From CAZLMW01 sp964560875 (GTDB taxonomy: Bacteria; Myxococcota_A; UBA9042), in assembly GCA_964560875.1 (NCBI GenBank), contig CAZLMW010000092.1:1-33147 (forward strand): a stretch of DNA of 33,147 bases. The letters are read 5' to 3'. Shown here piece after piece: positions 8,620 to 16,942 of the stretch. The number at the start of each line of letters is the position of its first letter. Positions within the stretch are counted from its first letter, which is position 1. The notes below the pieces were generated by a model, which was not told the origin of the DNA, made no database searches, and saw only the letters and a list, made by a program, of their open reading frames with translations. The position numbers were made by a program, and so were the translations under genes.

Positions 8620-11600
8620 TCATAGTCCTCCCCATCGGCCCGCACATTGAGCCGCCACGGCCGCGCGATCCAGCGGCGCCAACGCGGTTGAGAACAGCCG
8701 CAGCTCCGCGATCGATCCGCCCATCACAGCGCCGGATTTGGCGTTGTTGCCGATGATGAGCTTGGCCTTGCTCGGGGCGCCGCCGACCGCGGCGGTTACC
8801 GGACTGTCCGCGCCGATCTGGAGCGTCGCAACGGTGGCATCTTCGACAGCGGTGATAACGTGCCACGCGCCGGCCTTCAGCGCCGCCTGCGGTCCAGCCC
8901 CGGCCGCGCCGATCCGCCAGTGGAGCTTCGCTTTGCTGCCCGCGGCCTGCAGAAGCGTCACCTCACCACCCTGCGCAAACATGACCCCGCCGGGCTTGCT
9001 CGCCAGGCTGGCCACGGCGACCAATGTCAATTGCCCCGCGGTCGCCAAGGGCGCCGTCTGAAGTGACGCGGTCTTGGCGTTGAAGAGGACGGCCGGTCTG
9101 CCGCCCGGACCGGACGTTTTGCTGTACACGGGCGGCGCCGCGCCGCTGCTGACCGCATTCCCCATGCCGCCGTGGCTGAGCCATTTGGCGACCTGGCCCG
9201 CCTTCCCCAGCTGCACGCTCTTGGCATCCGAAGCGTCCAACCAAAGCAGGTCGGGTTTGGGCAGCGCGAACCGCCATGCCGCGCGCAGGTATGTCACGAC
9301 CACAGCCCGCTCGGTGTCGCTCAAGGCCCGGTCGAAGTAGAGAAGTTCGCCGATTGCCACCTGCGAGGATTCGCCGATATCCGAGCGGCCGATGTACAGG
9401 ACCTTGTTGCCTGGCTTGATGGTGGATCCGATTGCTGTGGTGCCGACGGTCGTTGTCTGCGTGGCCGTGAACATTCGCTTGCCACCGGAGATTCGCGCCG
9501 CCAGCACATAAACATTGCCGCTGAGCAGACTCAAATCGCCGGTGGAGTTGTCGTTGTTGGATTGGAAATGCACCTGGTCCTTGGGCTTGAGACCATTTTG
9601 CTCGAGCGACCAGTCGTGGTCGCGGCTGCCGTGGTGCGCCAAGCAGCCCCAGTTGGACGTTTTGCCGATTCGCACCACCATCATCAGGGTCATCTCGGCT
9701 TTGAGCGGCATCGGCGGGCTCTTCATCCCCTTGTTGCCCGCGAAATCGAGCGCCGGTGTGCCGAGCACGCCGAGCGGATCGAGCACCGGTCCCGCGCCGT
9801 GGGGTTTGAGGTGGCGCCCCTTGCCGCTGAGATCTTTCCAAAGCGTGACCTGGCCGCCCTTGTCGGTCACCACGGCGCCGGCCACGGACGCCGAATAGTG
9901 GGCGGTCAACCCAGCGATCTTGGGCACGTTGCACACTTTCTGGCCCGCCGCACACGTGGTGGCCTTGCAGACGTCGCCATGGGTGCAGGGGTCACCGTCG
10001 TCACACGACCCGGCGGCGGTTTTGTGCGCGCACCCCTTGGCGGGATCGCAGCTGTCGACGGTGCAGGTATTGGCGTCATCGCAGCCTTTGACCGCGCCTG
10101 GGACACACGCGCCGGCGCCGCAGAAGTCGCTCGTGGTGCATGGGTTGCCGTCATCGCACGTCGCGACAATCCGACCGTGGCCGCAGCCGCCCCATCGCGT
10201 GCATTCGTCTTTGGTGCAGGCGTTGCCGTCGTCGCAGACGTCTTTCTTGCCCGCTTTGCAAGTGCCGCCCTTGCAGACGTCGCCGACGGTGCAGGGATCG
10301 CCGTCGCTACAGGCGGTCTTGTCCTTGGCGCCGACGCACGGATCGCCTTTGCGTTCGAAGGCGCCGAGATCGCAGTGTTTGCCTTGTGGTCGAGCGACGC
10401 CGCGCTGGTCGGCTCCCTTGACGTCCGGATCGCCGCACCCCGCGTCGGTCGCTGCATCGATCGGCGTGGCCTTGGCCGCCAGCGGGATCGTCGGTGTGCT
10501 GCCGCCCCATGCGCCAAACGCCAGGGTCCCGGGGTCGCCCTTCAGCGTCGCCTTGCAGCTGCCGTCTCCGATCAAGTTCCCGGCGGCGACCGCGCCGCTG
10601 TCGAGCTCGCACTCCGCGCCCCCCTTGCCGCCGGCGATGAGGCTGTTTTGTAGCGTCGTCGTGGCGCCGGAGAGCCCCGACCCAGCGGGTGCTGAGTTGG
10701 CGACCAACGTGCAGTGCAGCAGCGTGCCGCCACCGCCATCGGAGACCGCGCCGCCGCTGGTTTTTGCGGTATTGCCAGTCATTGTGCTGTTGACGAATTT
10801 GGCCCCGGTCACCCTGAACGCACCGCCGACCCTCGCGCTGTTGGCGACCGCCGACGAACGCAACACCTTGCCACCCGCCGACAGCGCGTGCACCGCGCCG
10901 CCATCATTGGTCGCCTGGTTGTTGGCAAAGATGCAGCGGTCGATCTCAAGGGCGCCCAGCGCCTGAACCGCGCCGCCACCATCTTGCTTGGCGACGCCGA
11001 GGCTCCGGTTGCCAGCGAACGTGCAGCCCTTCAGCGTCGTGGCCAACGCACGGACCGCGCCACCGCTGCCGGTAGCGACGTTGCCGAGAAAACGCACATC
11101 CTCTGCGTGTAGCGAGCCGCCTGTCAGGTGGACGGCACCGCCCGACTTGGCTTTGCCGCCTTGCAGGGTCAAACCAACGAGTTTCAGGTTCTTGGCGCCG
11201 CGCAGGATCGGCAGCTTGCCGTTGCCGTCGATAACGATCTTGTGGCCGCCGCCATCGAGGGTCAGCGGCGCCTTGATGATCGGCAGAGCCGCCTTCAACG
11301 CGATCCCCATGTTGCCGACGAACCCGATGGTCGTTGCGCCGCTGTCGGCGTTGGCCGCGGCGATCGCCTCGCGCAAGCTGCAGTGGCCCTTCGAGCAGCC
11401 CCCATCGTCGGCGTCGCCGGTCACGTTGACGGCGAGATCGCACGCCTTGACGCCGCCGCAGCTGCCGCCTTTGCAGCGATCCTTGATAGAACAAGGGTTG
11501 CCGTCGTCGCACGCAATGGCGTTGGCGATGTACGCGCATTTGCCCGCTGCGGTGCACGTATCGTCGGTGCAGGGGTTACCGTCGTCGCACTGGACGCCGA

Positions 11601-12702
11601 CGCATGGGTTGGGGCACTTGGGCCAGGTGTTGCCGGGGACCGCGCACTGTTCACATTTGTCGCCCTTGAACCCGAGATCGCAGGTGCACGAGCCGTCGAC
11701 CGGCGCGCATTTGCCGTGGCCGCTGCACGTCTTTTGCAGGCCGCCACACTTGTCGGCGGTGCACTTGGGATAGTTCACGAGCCCGGCGGCGCACTGCGCG
11801 CAGTTTTGGCCCACGAAAGAGGGCTTGCAGGTGCACTTGCCGCCGCTGCACGCGCCGTGGCCGCTGCACGGATCGGGGTGGCAGGGGTCGTTGACGCATT
11901 GATTTGCGGAGCACAGTTTGCCGGTTGGGCAGACGCCGCACGAGCCACCGCAGCCGTCGTTGCCGCACTGCTTGCCGGTGCACAGACCGACGCATCCGCA
12001 GACCTGGTCGAAATCGACGCAGCACGTGCCGAGCACCTTGCAGTCGCCTTTGCACGAGCAGCCGCTGGTCGTGACACCGCCGCAGATCGACTTGCACGAC
12101 GCGTCCGTCGGCACCAGCGCGCATTGGCCCAACAAGCAGAGGGCGCCCTGGGGGCAGGTGCCACACGAACCGCCGCAGCCGTCGTTGCCGCACTGCTTGA
12201 AGTCGCAGGCGGGTTTGCACAGCTGGCACGTTCCGTTGACGCACGTGGCGGTGCCCTCACACGGCGGATCGCAAGCCTCGAAGGCATCGGAGTCGGTGTC
12301 CGCGGGTTGCACTGCATCGCCAGCGTGGGCGTGTGCGACGTTGGTGTCGTCCGCATCGGCCCCAGCAGCCGCCGTGTCGGGCGCGGCCGTGTCGGGGGAG
12401 CCGGTGTCTGCGACGACATCGGCGGCCGCCGTGTCGAGTTCTGGCCCCGTATCCAGCTTGGCCGACGTGTCCGGCTTGGGCGACGCGTCGGGCGCGGCGT
12501 CGGCCAGGGCCGATGGATCGGGCACACAGACCGAACCCTGCAGCGAGGTTGCGGCGCCGCACGTCGGCGCTTCGGCCGACGGAACGCACTTGCCGCCCGC
12601 TTCGCGCGTGCCCGGCCCGCACGTGGGGTCGTCCGACCCGCACGCGACCAACAGCGCGACGCCGCCGACGGCGAGCGCCAAACGACTCACTTGGGCACGC
12701 AT
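8620..12702 (-). CDS. Multidomain lipoprotein: Cys-rich, SMB-like, EGF-like, beta-helix and two LamG-like domains
   Basis: The protein is 1360 residues long. The signal peptide has a lipobox LVAC (Cys21), then CGPGTREAGGKC and an Ala/Asp/Thr linker. Domain order: two CGNDGCGGSCG modules (~165-260) flank an eight-Cys somatomedin-B-like domain (~199-234). EGF/laminin-EGF-like repeats (~270-355) and CDDGN repeats (~370-425) follow. A beta-helix opens with CSLREAIAAANAD (~438) and closes near residue 784 with a choice-of-anchor-Q-type end (DQRGVARPQG, LGAFE). More CDDGN/CDDGD repeats lie at ~785-925, then two concanavalin-like LamG domains (~929-1150 and 1150-1355; cues LYFDRALSDTE and WHVITAV). 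All are binding modules; no enzyme site is seen. The ATG at 12702 overlaps the upstream stop by 16 bases, so translation is probably coupled. It is the last clear gene of the large minus-strand operon. Confidence 0.85.
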   Translation of the reverse strand: MRAQVSRLALAVGGVALLVACGSDDPTCGPGTREAGGKCVPSAEAPTCGAATSLQGSVCVPDPSALADAAPDASPKPDTSAKLDTGPELDTAAADVVADTGSPDTAAPDTAAAGADADDTNVAHAHAGDAVQPADTDSDAFEACDPPCEGTATCVNGTCQLCKPACDFKQCGNDGCGGSCGTCPQGALCLLGQCALVPTDASCKSICGGVTTSGCSCKGDCKVLGTCCVDFDQVCGCVGLCTGKQCGNDGCGGSCGVCPTGKLCSANQCVNDPCHPDPCSGHGACSGGKCTCKPSFVGQNCAQCAAGLVNYPKCTADKCGGLQKTCSGHGKCAPVDGSCTCDLGFKGDKCEQCAVPGNTWPKCPNPCVGVQCDDGNPCTDDTCTAAGKCAYIANAIACDDGNPCSIKDRCKGGSCGGVKACDLAVNVTGDADDGGCSKGHCSLREAIAAANADSGATTIGFVGNMGIALKAALPIIKAPLTLDGGGHKIVIDGNGKLPILRGAKNLKLVGLTLQGGKAKSGGAVHLTGGSLHAEDVRFLGNVATGSGGAVRALATTLKGCTFAGNRSLGVAKQDGGGAVQALGALEIDRCIFANNQATNDGGAVHALSAGGKVLRSSAVANSARVGGAFRVTGAKFVNSTMTGNTAKTSGGAVSDGGGGTLLHCTLVANSAPAGSGLSGATTTLQNSLIAGGKGGAECELDSGAVAAGNLIGDGSCKATLKGDPGTLAFGAWGGSTPTIPLAAKATPIDAATDAGCGDPDVKGADQRGVARPQGKHCDLGAFERKGDPCVGAKDKTACSDGDPCTVGDVCKGGTCKAGKKDVCDDGNACTKDECTRWGGCGHGRIVATCDDGNPCTTSDFCGAGACVPGAVKGCDDANTCTVDSCDPAKGCAHKTAAGSCDDGDPCTHGDVCKATTCAAGQKVCNVPKIAGLTAHYSASVAGAVVTDKGGQVTLWKDLSGKGRHLKPHGAGPVLDPLGVLGTPALDFAGNKGMKSPPMPLKAEMTLMMVVRIGKTSNWGCLAHHGSRDHDWSLEQNGLKPKDQVHFQSNNDNSTGDLSLLSGNVYVLAARISGGKRMFTATQTTTVGTTAIGSTIKPGNKVLYIGRSDIGESSQVAIGELLYFDRALSDTERAVVVTYLRAAWRFALPKPDLLWLDASDAKSVQLGKAGQVAKWLSHGGMGNAVSSGAAPPVYSKTSGPGGRPAVLFNAKTASLQTAPLATAGQLTLVAVASLASKPGGVMFAQGGEVTLLQAAGSKAKLHWRIGAAGAGPQAALKAGAWHVITAVEDATVATLQIGADSPVTAAVGGAPSKAKLIIGNNAKSGAVMGGSIAELRLFSTALAPLDRAAVAAQCAGRWGGL

Positions 12703-14915
12703 GCCGCCACCTTGGGGTCGTCGCCGGGATCGGCCGTGCCCGCACCGTTGAATATGGTCTTTTCGCACGACCAGTTCTTTGGGCAATCGGCCGCGCCGCC
12801 GGGACACGGCAGCGTGCACACAAAGCCCTTCTTCGTCCCTGCGCACAGCTGGCCGGCGGCGCACGGAACGGCCGCGCACGAAGCGCCGATCGTCACCTTG
12901 CCGACGGCTGCGCAGAGCAACCGCGGGCCGAGGGTCTTGGCGTCGACCACCGCGATGCAGGTCTCGCCGCCCGACTTGCAATCAGCCTGCGACTTGCACG
13001 CCTTCTTGGAGCCGATGACCTGGCCGCACACCGCCGCAAAGCCGCCCAGCGAGCCCAGCCCCTTTCCCGCGACCGGCGCACCGAGGCAAACCTCGCTGGC
13101 GTTGCAGTCCTTGTCTTCGCTGCAGTAGACGCGGCATCGGCCGCCCAGGCAGGCAAGCGTCGCGCACTGTTCGGAGACGGTGCAGCCGGCGCCAGGTGAC
13201 AACCCCTTGCCGACCGGCGTGCCACACACGCCACCGTAGGTTCCGTCGCCCTTGGCGTAGACCCCGACGCACCATTTCGCGCCGCACGAGGCGTTGTGGG
13301 CGCAGAAAGTCACGTCGCACACGCCCTTGTTGCACGCCGTTGACGTCGTCGGACATCCAAAGACCGTCGCGTCCTTGACCGAACAGTCGCTGTCCGGCGC
13401 ACCGCAACCGCAATCGCAGCCTTGCTTATCGCCAAACAGCAGCGGGCTGCAGGTCCATTTCTGGGGTACGCACTTGCTGGCTTTGCTGCACTTGAAGCCG
13501 GCCGCACAGGTCCCGCACGTCCCACCGCAGCCATCGGCTCCGCACACCTTTCCGTCGCATTGCGGCACGCACTTGGCGTCGCACTTGAACGTCGCGTTGC
13601 AATACGGCGTGGACTTGCCGCACGTGCCGCACGAGCCGCCGCAGCCGTCGCTGCCGCAGTCCTTGCCTTTGCATTGGGGCTTGCACTCACAGGTGCTCGC
13701 AAAGTCGGGGCAGCAATACCCGGTCGCCTTGCACGCCGGGGTGCAATAGCAGCCAGCCGGAGCGGTGCTGCCGCAGTGCCCGACGCACGAGGTTGGGTCT
13801 TTCTTGGGCGCGACCGGTGCGCACGCGCCGTCCTGGCATTTTGACCCCGCCTTGCAGGCGCCGCAGGAGCCGCCGCAGCCGTCAGGGCCGCAGCTGTTGG
13901 TCTGGCAAACAAGCGGTGTGGGCTTGCAGGGATCCACGCACTTGCCGGCGGTGCAGACATCGGTCTTGGCGCCGCAGGTGCCGCAGGAGCCGCCGCAGCC
14001 GTCGTTGCCACACTGTTTGCCGGCGCAATCGGGCACGCACGCAGCACAGGTGCCGGTCGCCTCGCAGGCCGGGTTGAGCCCGACGCAGCCGACCACGGTC
14101 AGCGAGCCGTATTTGCAGTCAGGATCGGGCACGCCACAGCCGCAATCGCAAGCGTCGAGCGCGTCATACGCCTCGGGCGCGCAGCTCCAGCCCTTCGGCG
14201 CCTTGGCGCTACATTTGCCTGCCTTGTCGCATTTTTGAAGCTTGCTGCAGCCCGCCAGCGGGAGCTTACCATCATCGCAATCGCTGTCCGACGCGCCGCA
14301 GCCGCAATCGCACACCGCCCCATCGCCGAAGAACGTCTTTTGACAGCTCCACTTGTCGGGCAAGCACTTGCCGTTGCCCGTGCACGTCGTCGCCGCTGCA
14401 CAGCTGCCGCAATCGCCTCCGCAGCCGTTGGGTCCGCACTGCTTACCGCTGCATTTGGGCACACAGACCGCCTCGCAGCTGCCGGCCAGCTCGTCACACA
14501 CCGGCTTGGCGGGGTCCTTGCAAGCGCCGCACGTCGCGCCACAGCCATCGGGTCCGCACACCCGGCCGACGCAGAACGGCACGCACGGCACATCGGGCCC
14601 GACATCAGCGACGCTCGGGACGTCCGCTTCCAGCCCGGTGTCTTTGGCGCTGGTGTCGTCGTCGCCGCCACCGGCGTCAGCCGTCATGCCCCCCGCGTCA
14701 TCGCCGCCGCTCGTGTCGGACGCCGATCCTGCCACGCAAGCGCCGTCCTGCAGGGACGTGCCATCGCCGCAGGTCACCGGTGCGATAAGCACGCACTCGC
14801 CGCCCTTGCGCTCGGTGCCGGGTCCGCACGTGCGCTCCGGGTCGCCGCAGCCACCCGGTACCACGAGGCTCCAGGCCAGCACAGCGGCGACAAGTGGCAG
14901 CGGGCTTCGCCTCAA
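12687..14915 (-). CDS. Cys-rich repeat lipoprotein with CDCGCG modules, TTG start
   Basis: The protein is 742 residues long. The TTG at 14915 overlaps the TGA of the HEAT gene as TTGA. It gives RR, a hydrophobic core and a lipobox PGGC (Cys23), and no better start exists. The mature N-terminus (CGPGTERKGGEC, then CGDGTSLQDGAC) closely mirrors that of the downstream LamG lipoprotein, so the two share ancestry. Six C-x-x-x-C-x-G-x-x-CGxDGCGGxCGxC modules follow. Three copies of a ~35-residue module run Trp-x-Cys ... CDCGCG ... DxDC ... GC. One eight-Cys somatomedin-B-like domain lies at ~375-408 (CYCTPACKATGYCCPDF). The C-terminal ~220 residues hold further Cys pairs with SCAAVPCAAGQLC and CEKTIFNGAG. 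No catalytic motif is visible. The protein is probably a rigid, disulfide-stapled surface component acting with its operon partners (inference). Confidence 0.85.
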   Translation of the reverse strand: MRRSPLPLVAAVLAWSLVVPGGCGDPERTCGPGTERKGGECVLIAPVTCGDGTSLQDGACVAGSASDTSGGDDAGGMTADAGGGDDDTSAKDTGLEADVPSVADVGPDVPCVPFCVGRVCGPDGCGATCGACKDPAKPVCDELAGSCEAVCVPKCSGKQCGPNGCGGDCGSCAAATTCTGNGKCLPDKWSCQKTFFGDGAVCDCGCGASDSDCDDGKLPLAGCSKLQKCDKAGKCSAKAPKGWSCAPEAYDALDACDCGCGVPDPDCKYGSLTVVGCVGLNPACEATGTCAACVPDCAGKQCGNDGCGGSCGTCGAKTDVCTAGKCVDPCKPTPLVCQTNSCGPDGCGGSCGACKAGSKCQDGACAPVAPKKDPTSCVGHCGSTAPAGCYCTPACKATGYCCPDFASTCECKPQCKGKDCGSDGCGGSCGTCGKSTPYCNATFKCDAKCVPQCDGKVCGADGCGGTCGTCAAGFKCSKASKCVPQKWTCSPLLFGDKQGCDCGCGAPDSDCSVKDATVFGCPTTSTACNKGVCDVTFCAHNASCGAKWCVGVYAKGDGTYGGVCGTPVGKGLSPGAGCTVSEQCATLACLGGRCRVYCSEDKDCNASEVCLGAPVAGKGLGSLGGFAAVCGQVIGSKKACKSQADCKSGGETCIAVVDAKTLGPRLLCAAVGKVTIGASCAAVPCAAGQLCAGTKKGFVCTLPCPGGAADCPKNWSCEKTIFNGAGTADPGDDPKVAACVPK

Positions 14916-16936
14916 GGCGCCACCTCGGCGCGCTTCTTGAAGGGCGCAGCCACGCGACCGGGGCTCAGGTAGTTGCGCAGCGCCTCCTGCACCGTGTCGG
15001 ATTCTTCGACCGCCAACGCCTCGGCCAGCGCCTTGCGCACGCCCGGGGCGGTCACCGACCACGACGCGAGCGTGAAGGCCGCCTCGAGCCGGACGGCCAC
15101 GCTGCGGTCAAAGCGCAGCGCCTTTTGCACGAAAATCAGCCGCGCTTTGGGGCCTTGCCAGCGCGCCGCATGAAGCAGCGCCGCCCGCACGTCCAGCGAC
15201 TCGTCGGCGGCCATGCGCAGCACCATCGCGTCGTGGGTGGCCGCGGGATCCTGGAAGCGCAGCGCGTGCGCGGCCGACACACGGACATCCTCGCGGTCGT
15301 CGCCGAGCGCCGCGAGGATCGCCGGCAGCGCCCGCTCATCGCCGGTGTTGCCGAGCGCGGCCAGCCAATTGCATTCGTCGATCAGCGACCGTTTTGCGGG
15401 GCTGCTGTGCGCCGCTCCTGGCGTCTTGGATCGGTCGGTTGCCGCAGCGATAAGCTTGCTGACAAGGCGCCGCGCTCGGGGCTCGTCGCGCGCGGCCAGG
15501 TCACGGCTCAGCGCGCCGAGCGTCACGCCGATGGCGCTGGCGCGATCGGGCTCCTTGGCCGCGCTCTTGAGCATCTTGCTGATCAACAACGCCGTCGGCG
15601 CCCGAAGCAGGCTCGCGGCCATCAGCGCCTTGTCCCGCAGCCTCATGGTCAGTTGAGGGTCCGCGACAAGCCCGGCGAGCGCTTGTTGCGCCGGGCCTGT
15701 CGCCGCCCCGACGAGGGCCTCGAGCAGCGTTCGCTCTGCGAGTTCAGCGACCGCTGCGCCCGAGTCCGCGCCCGCCCGCATCGACTGCCCTCGGCGCAAC
15801 GTTGTCTCGACCCTGGCCACCAGCGCCGGGTCGCTGCGCAGGCCCGCGATAATTCGCCTTCGCAGCTCCGCGCGACGGGCCGGCATGTCGTCACCCGACA
15901 GCTCCGAGAGGTCCTCGATCGCCGCGGCCAGATCCAGCGGCGCTGGCTCGCGCTCGCCATACCGCGCCGCCATCCCGGCGTGCAGCGGCTGCAGTCGCCG
16001 CGGATCGACCCCGGCTACCCAGCTCGCCGGCGCGTTTGGGCGACGTACCAGTGTCAATTCGGACTCGAACGTGGTGGCCGCCGCGTCGTTGTCCACCGGC
16101 GGCTGCATCCGACCGCGCTGCTGCCACTGCAGCCGCTGCACGAACCGTTCGTCCGCCGCGGATTCCGCACCGTTGCCCTGTTGCGCGCCATCATCCAGCA
16201 AGAATTCCGCCCGCGTCTGCTGGTGAAGACCGAGCGGGTCACCGGCCCCCGCCTCAGCCCCGGACCCGCGCCAGGTCTTGACCACACGGCGGCTATCTTC
16301 GGTCGTGTAGGCCGCCGAGAAACGGCCGGTCAGGCCCCGCTCTTCGGCCATCCAAGCGGCGCCCGTCGCGTCGTCTGGACGAACCCATTGGGTGGCGAAG
16401 GCCACGCCGGCCAGGAGCGCCTGCAGGGGCACGGGCGTCTTGCCCGAGAAGCGAACCTCCTCGATCTGGCCATTGTCGCCGACCCGCATAGCGAACGGGG
16501 CCTGCACCGTCGTACCGTCCGCGTTCTTGACGCCGGTCACCGCCCGCAACCCTGCGTTGGCCCGCCACTGGTCCACCCCGGCCCGCACCGCCAGCCATCC
16601 GGGGTGACGCGGCATTGACGCCAGCTGCCAAGTGCCCTGCCATCGCAACGTGGCGGCGGTCCTCGCACCGGCCAGCCCCGGCGCCTCGAACCGGAAGCGA
16701 TAGTCCAGCCCATAGGTGCCCGCGAGCTGCGGGCGCAGCTGCATCGCCGGCCTCTTTCCCGCCAGCCTCGTAGCCAATCGCTTGTGCGGGGTGTCGGGCG
16801 GCTGAACCTGCTCCGCCGGCAGCTGCGTATCCGCCCGTTTGGTCAGCTGGCGGACGCCCGAAGCCAGCAGCAGCGTCACCGCCACCACCGCCACCACGCC
16901 CACGACCTTTCGCCAACCGCCGAACATTTCCGTCAT
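14912..16936 (-). CDS. Membrane-anchored HEAT-repeat protein with vitellogenin-N-like layout
   Basis: The protein is 674 residues long. A single N-terminal membrane segment at ~11-28 (VVGVVAVVAVTLLLASGV) lacks a lipobox. Residues ~70-310 look beta-rich, starting GTYGLDYRFRFEAPG with alternating polar and hydrophobic strands. Residues ~340-660 are helical repeats, including clear HEAT units (ALPAILAALGDDREDVR, AAHALRF, SLDVRAALLHAARW, SVAVRLEAAFTLASW). A beta-sheet domain followed by an alpha-helical repeat domain is the layout of the lipoprotein/vitellogenin N-terminal family. I propose that relationship only from layout. The ATG at 16936 lies six bases after the stop of the 3191-residue protein, with a weak AGGA overlapping that stop. 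It is almost cysteine-free, unlike its neighbours, so it may be an assembly, transfer or chaperone factor for them rather than a surface component. Confidence 0.8.
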   Translation of the reverse strand: MTEMFGGWRKVVGVVAVVAVTLLLASGVRQLTKRADTQLPAEQVQPPDTPHKRLATRLAGKRPAMQLRPQLAGTYGLDYRFRFEAPGLAGARTAATLRWQGTWQLASMPRHPGWLAVRAGVDQWRANAGLRAVTGVKNADGTTVQAPFAMRVGDNGQIEEVRFSGKTPVPLQALLAGVAFATQWVRPDDATGAAWMAEERGLTGRFSAAYTTEDSRRVVKTWRGSGAEAGAGDPLGLHQQTRAEFLLDDGAQQGNGAESAADERFVQRLQWQQRGRMQPPVDNDAAATTFESELTLVRRPNAPASWVAGVDPRRLQPLHAGMAARYGEREPAPLDLAAAIEDLSELSGDDMPARRAELRRRIIAGLRSDPALVARVETTLRRGQSMRAGADSGAAVAELAERTLLEALVGAATGPAQQALAGLVADPQLTMRLRDKALMAASLLRAPTALLISKMLKSAAKEPDRASAIGVTLGALSRDLAARDEPRARRLVSKLIAAATDRSKTPGAAHSSPAKRSLIDECNWLAALGNTGDERALPAILAALGDDREDVRVSAAHALRFQDPAATHDAMVLRMAADESLDVRAALLHAARWQGPKARLIFVQKALRFDRSVAVRLEAAFTLASWSVTAPGVRKALAEALAVEESDTVQEALRNYLSPGRVAAPFKKRAEVAP

Positions 16937-16942
16937 CCCGTC

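Noticed and set aside
9172..10653. Plus-strand open frame of 493 codons opposite the LamG lipoprotein
   Set aside because: Antisense to LamG and CDDGD repeats, with composition typical of shadow frames.
11128..13128. Plus-strand open frame of 666 codons across two lipoprotein genes
   Set aside because: It spans the junction of two real minus-strand genes and reads as low-complexity Ala/Val/Arg sequence, an antisense shadow.
11900..14700. Repeated GC-rich motifs as a possible mobile or regulatory repeat family
   Set aside because: They coincide in frame with CGxDGCGGxCGxC codons and are explained by protein modules.
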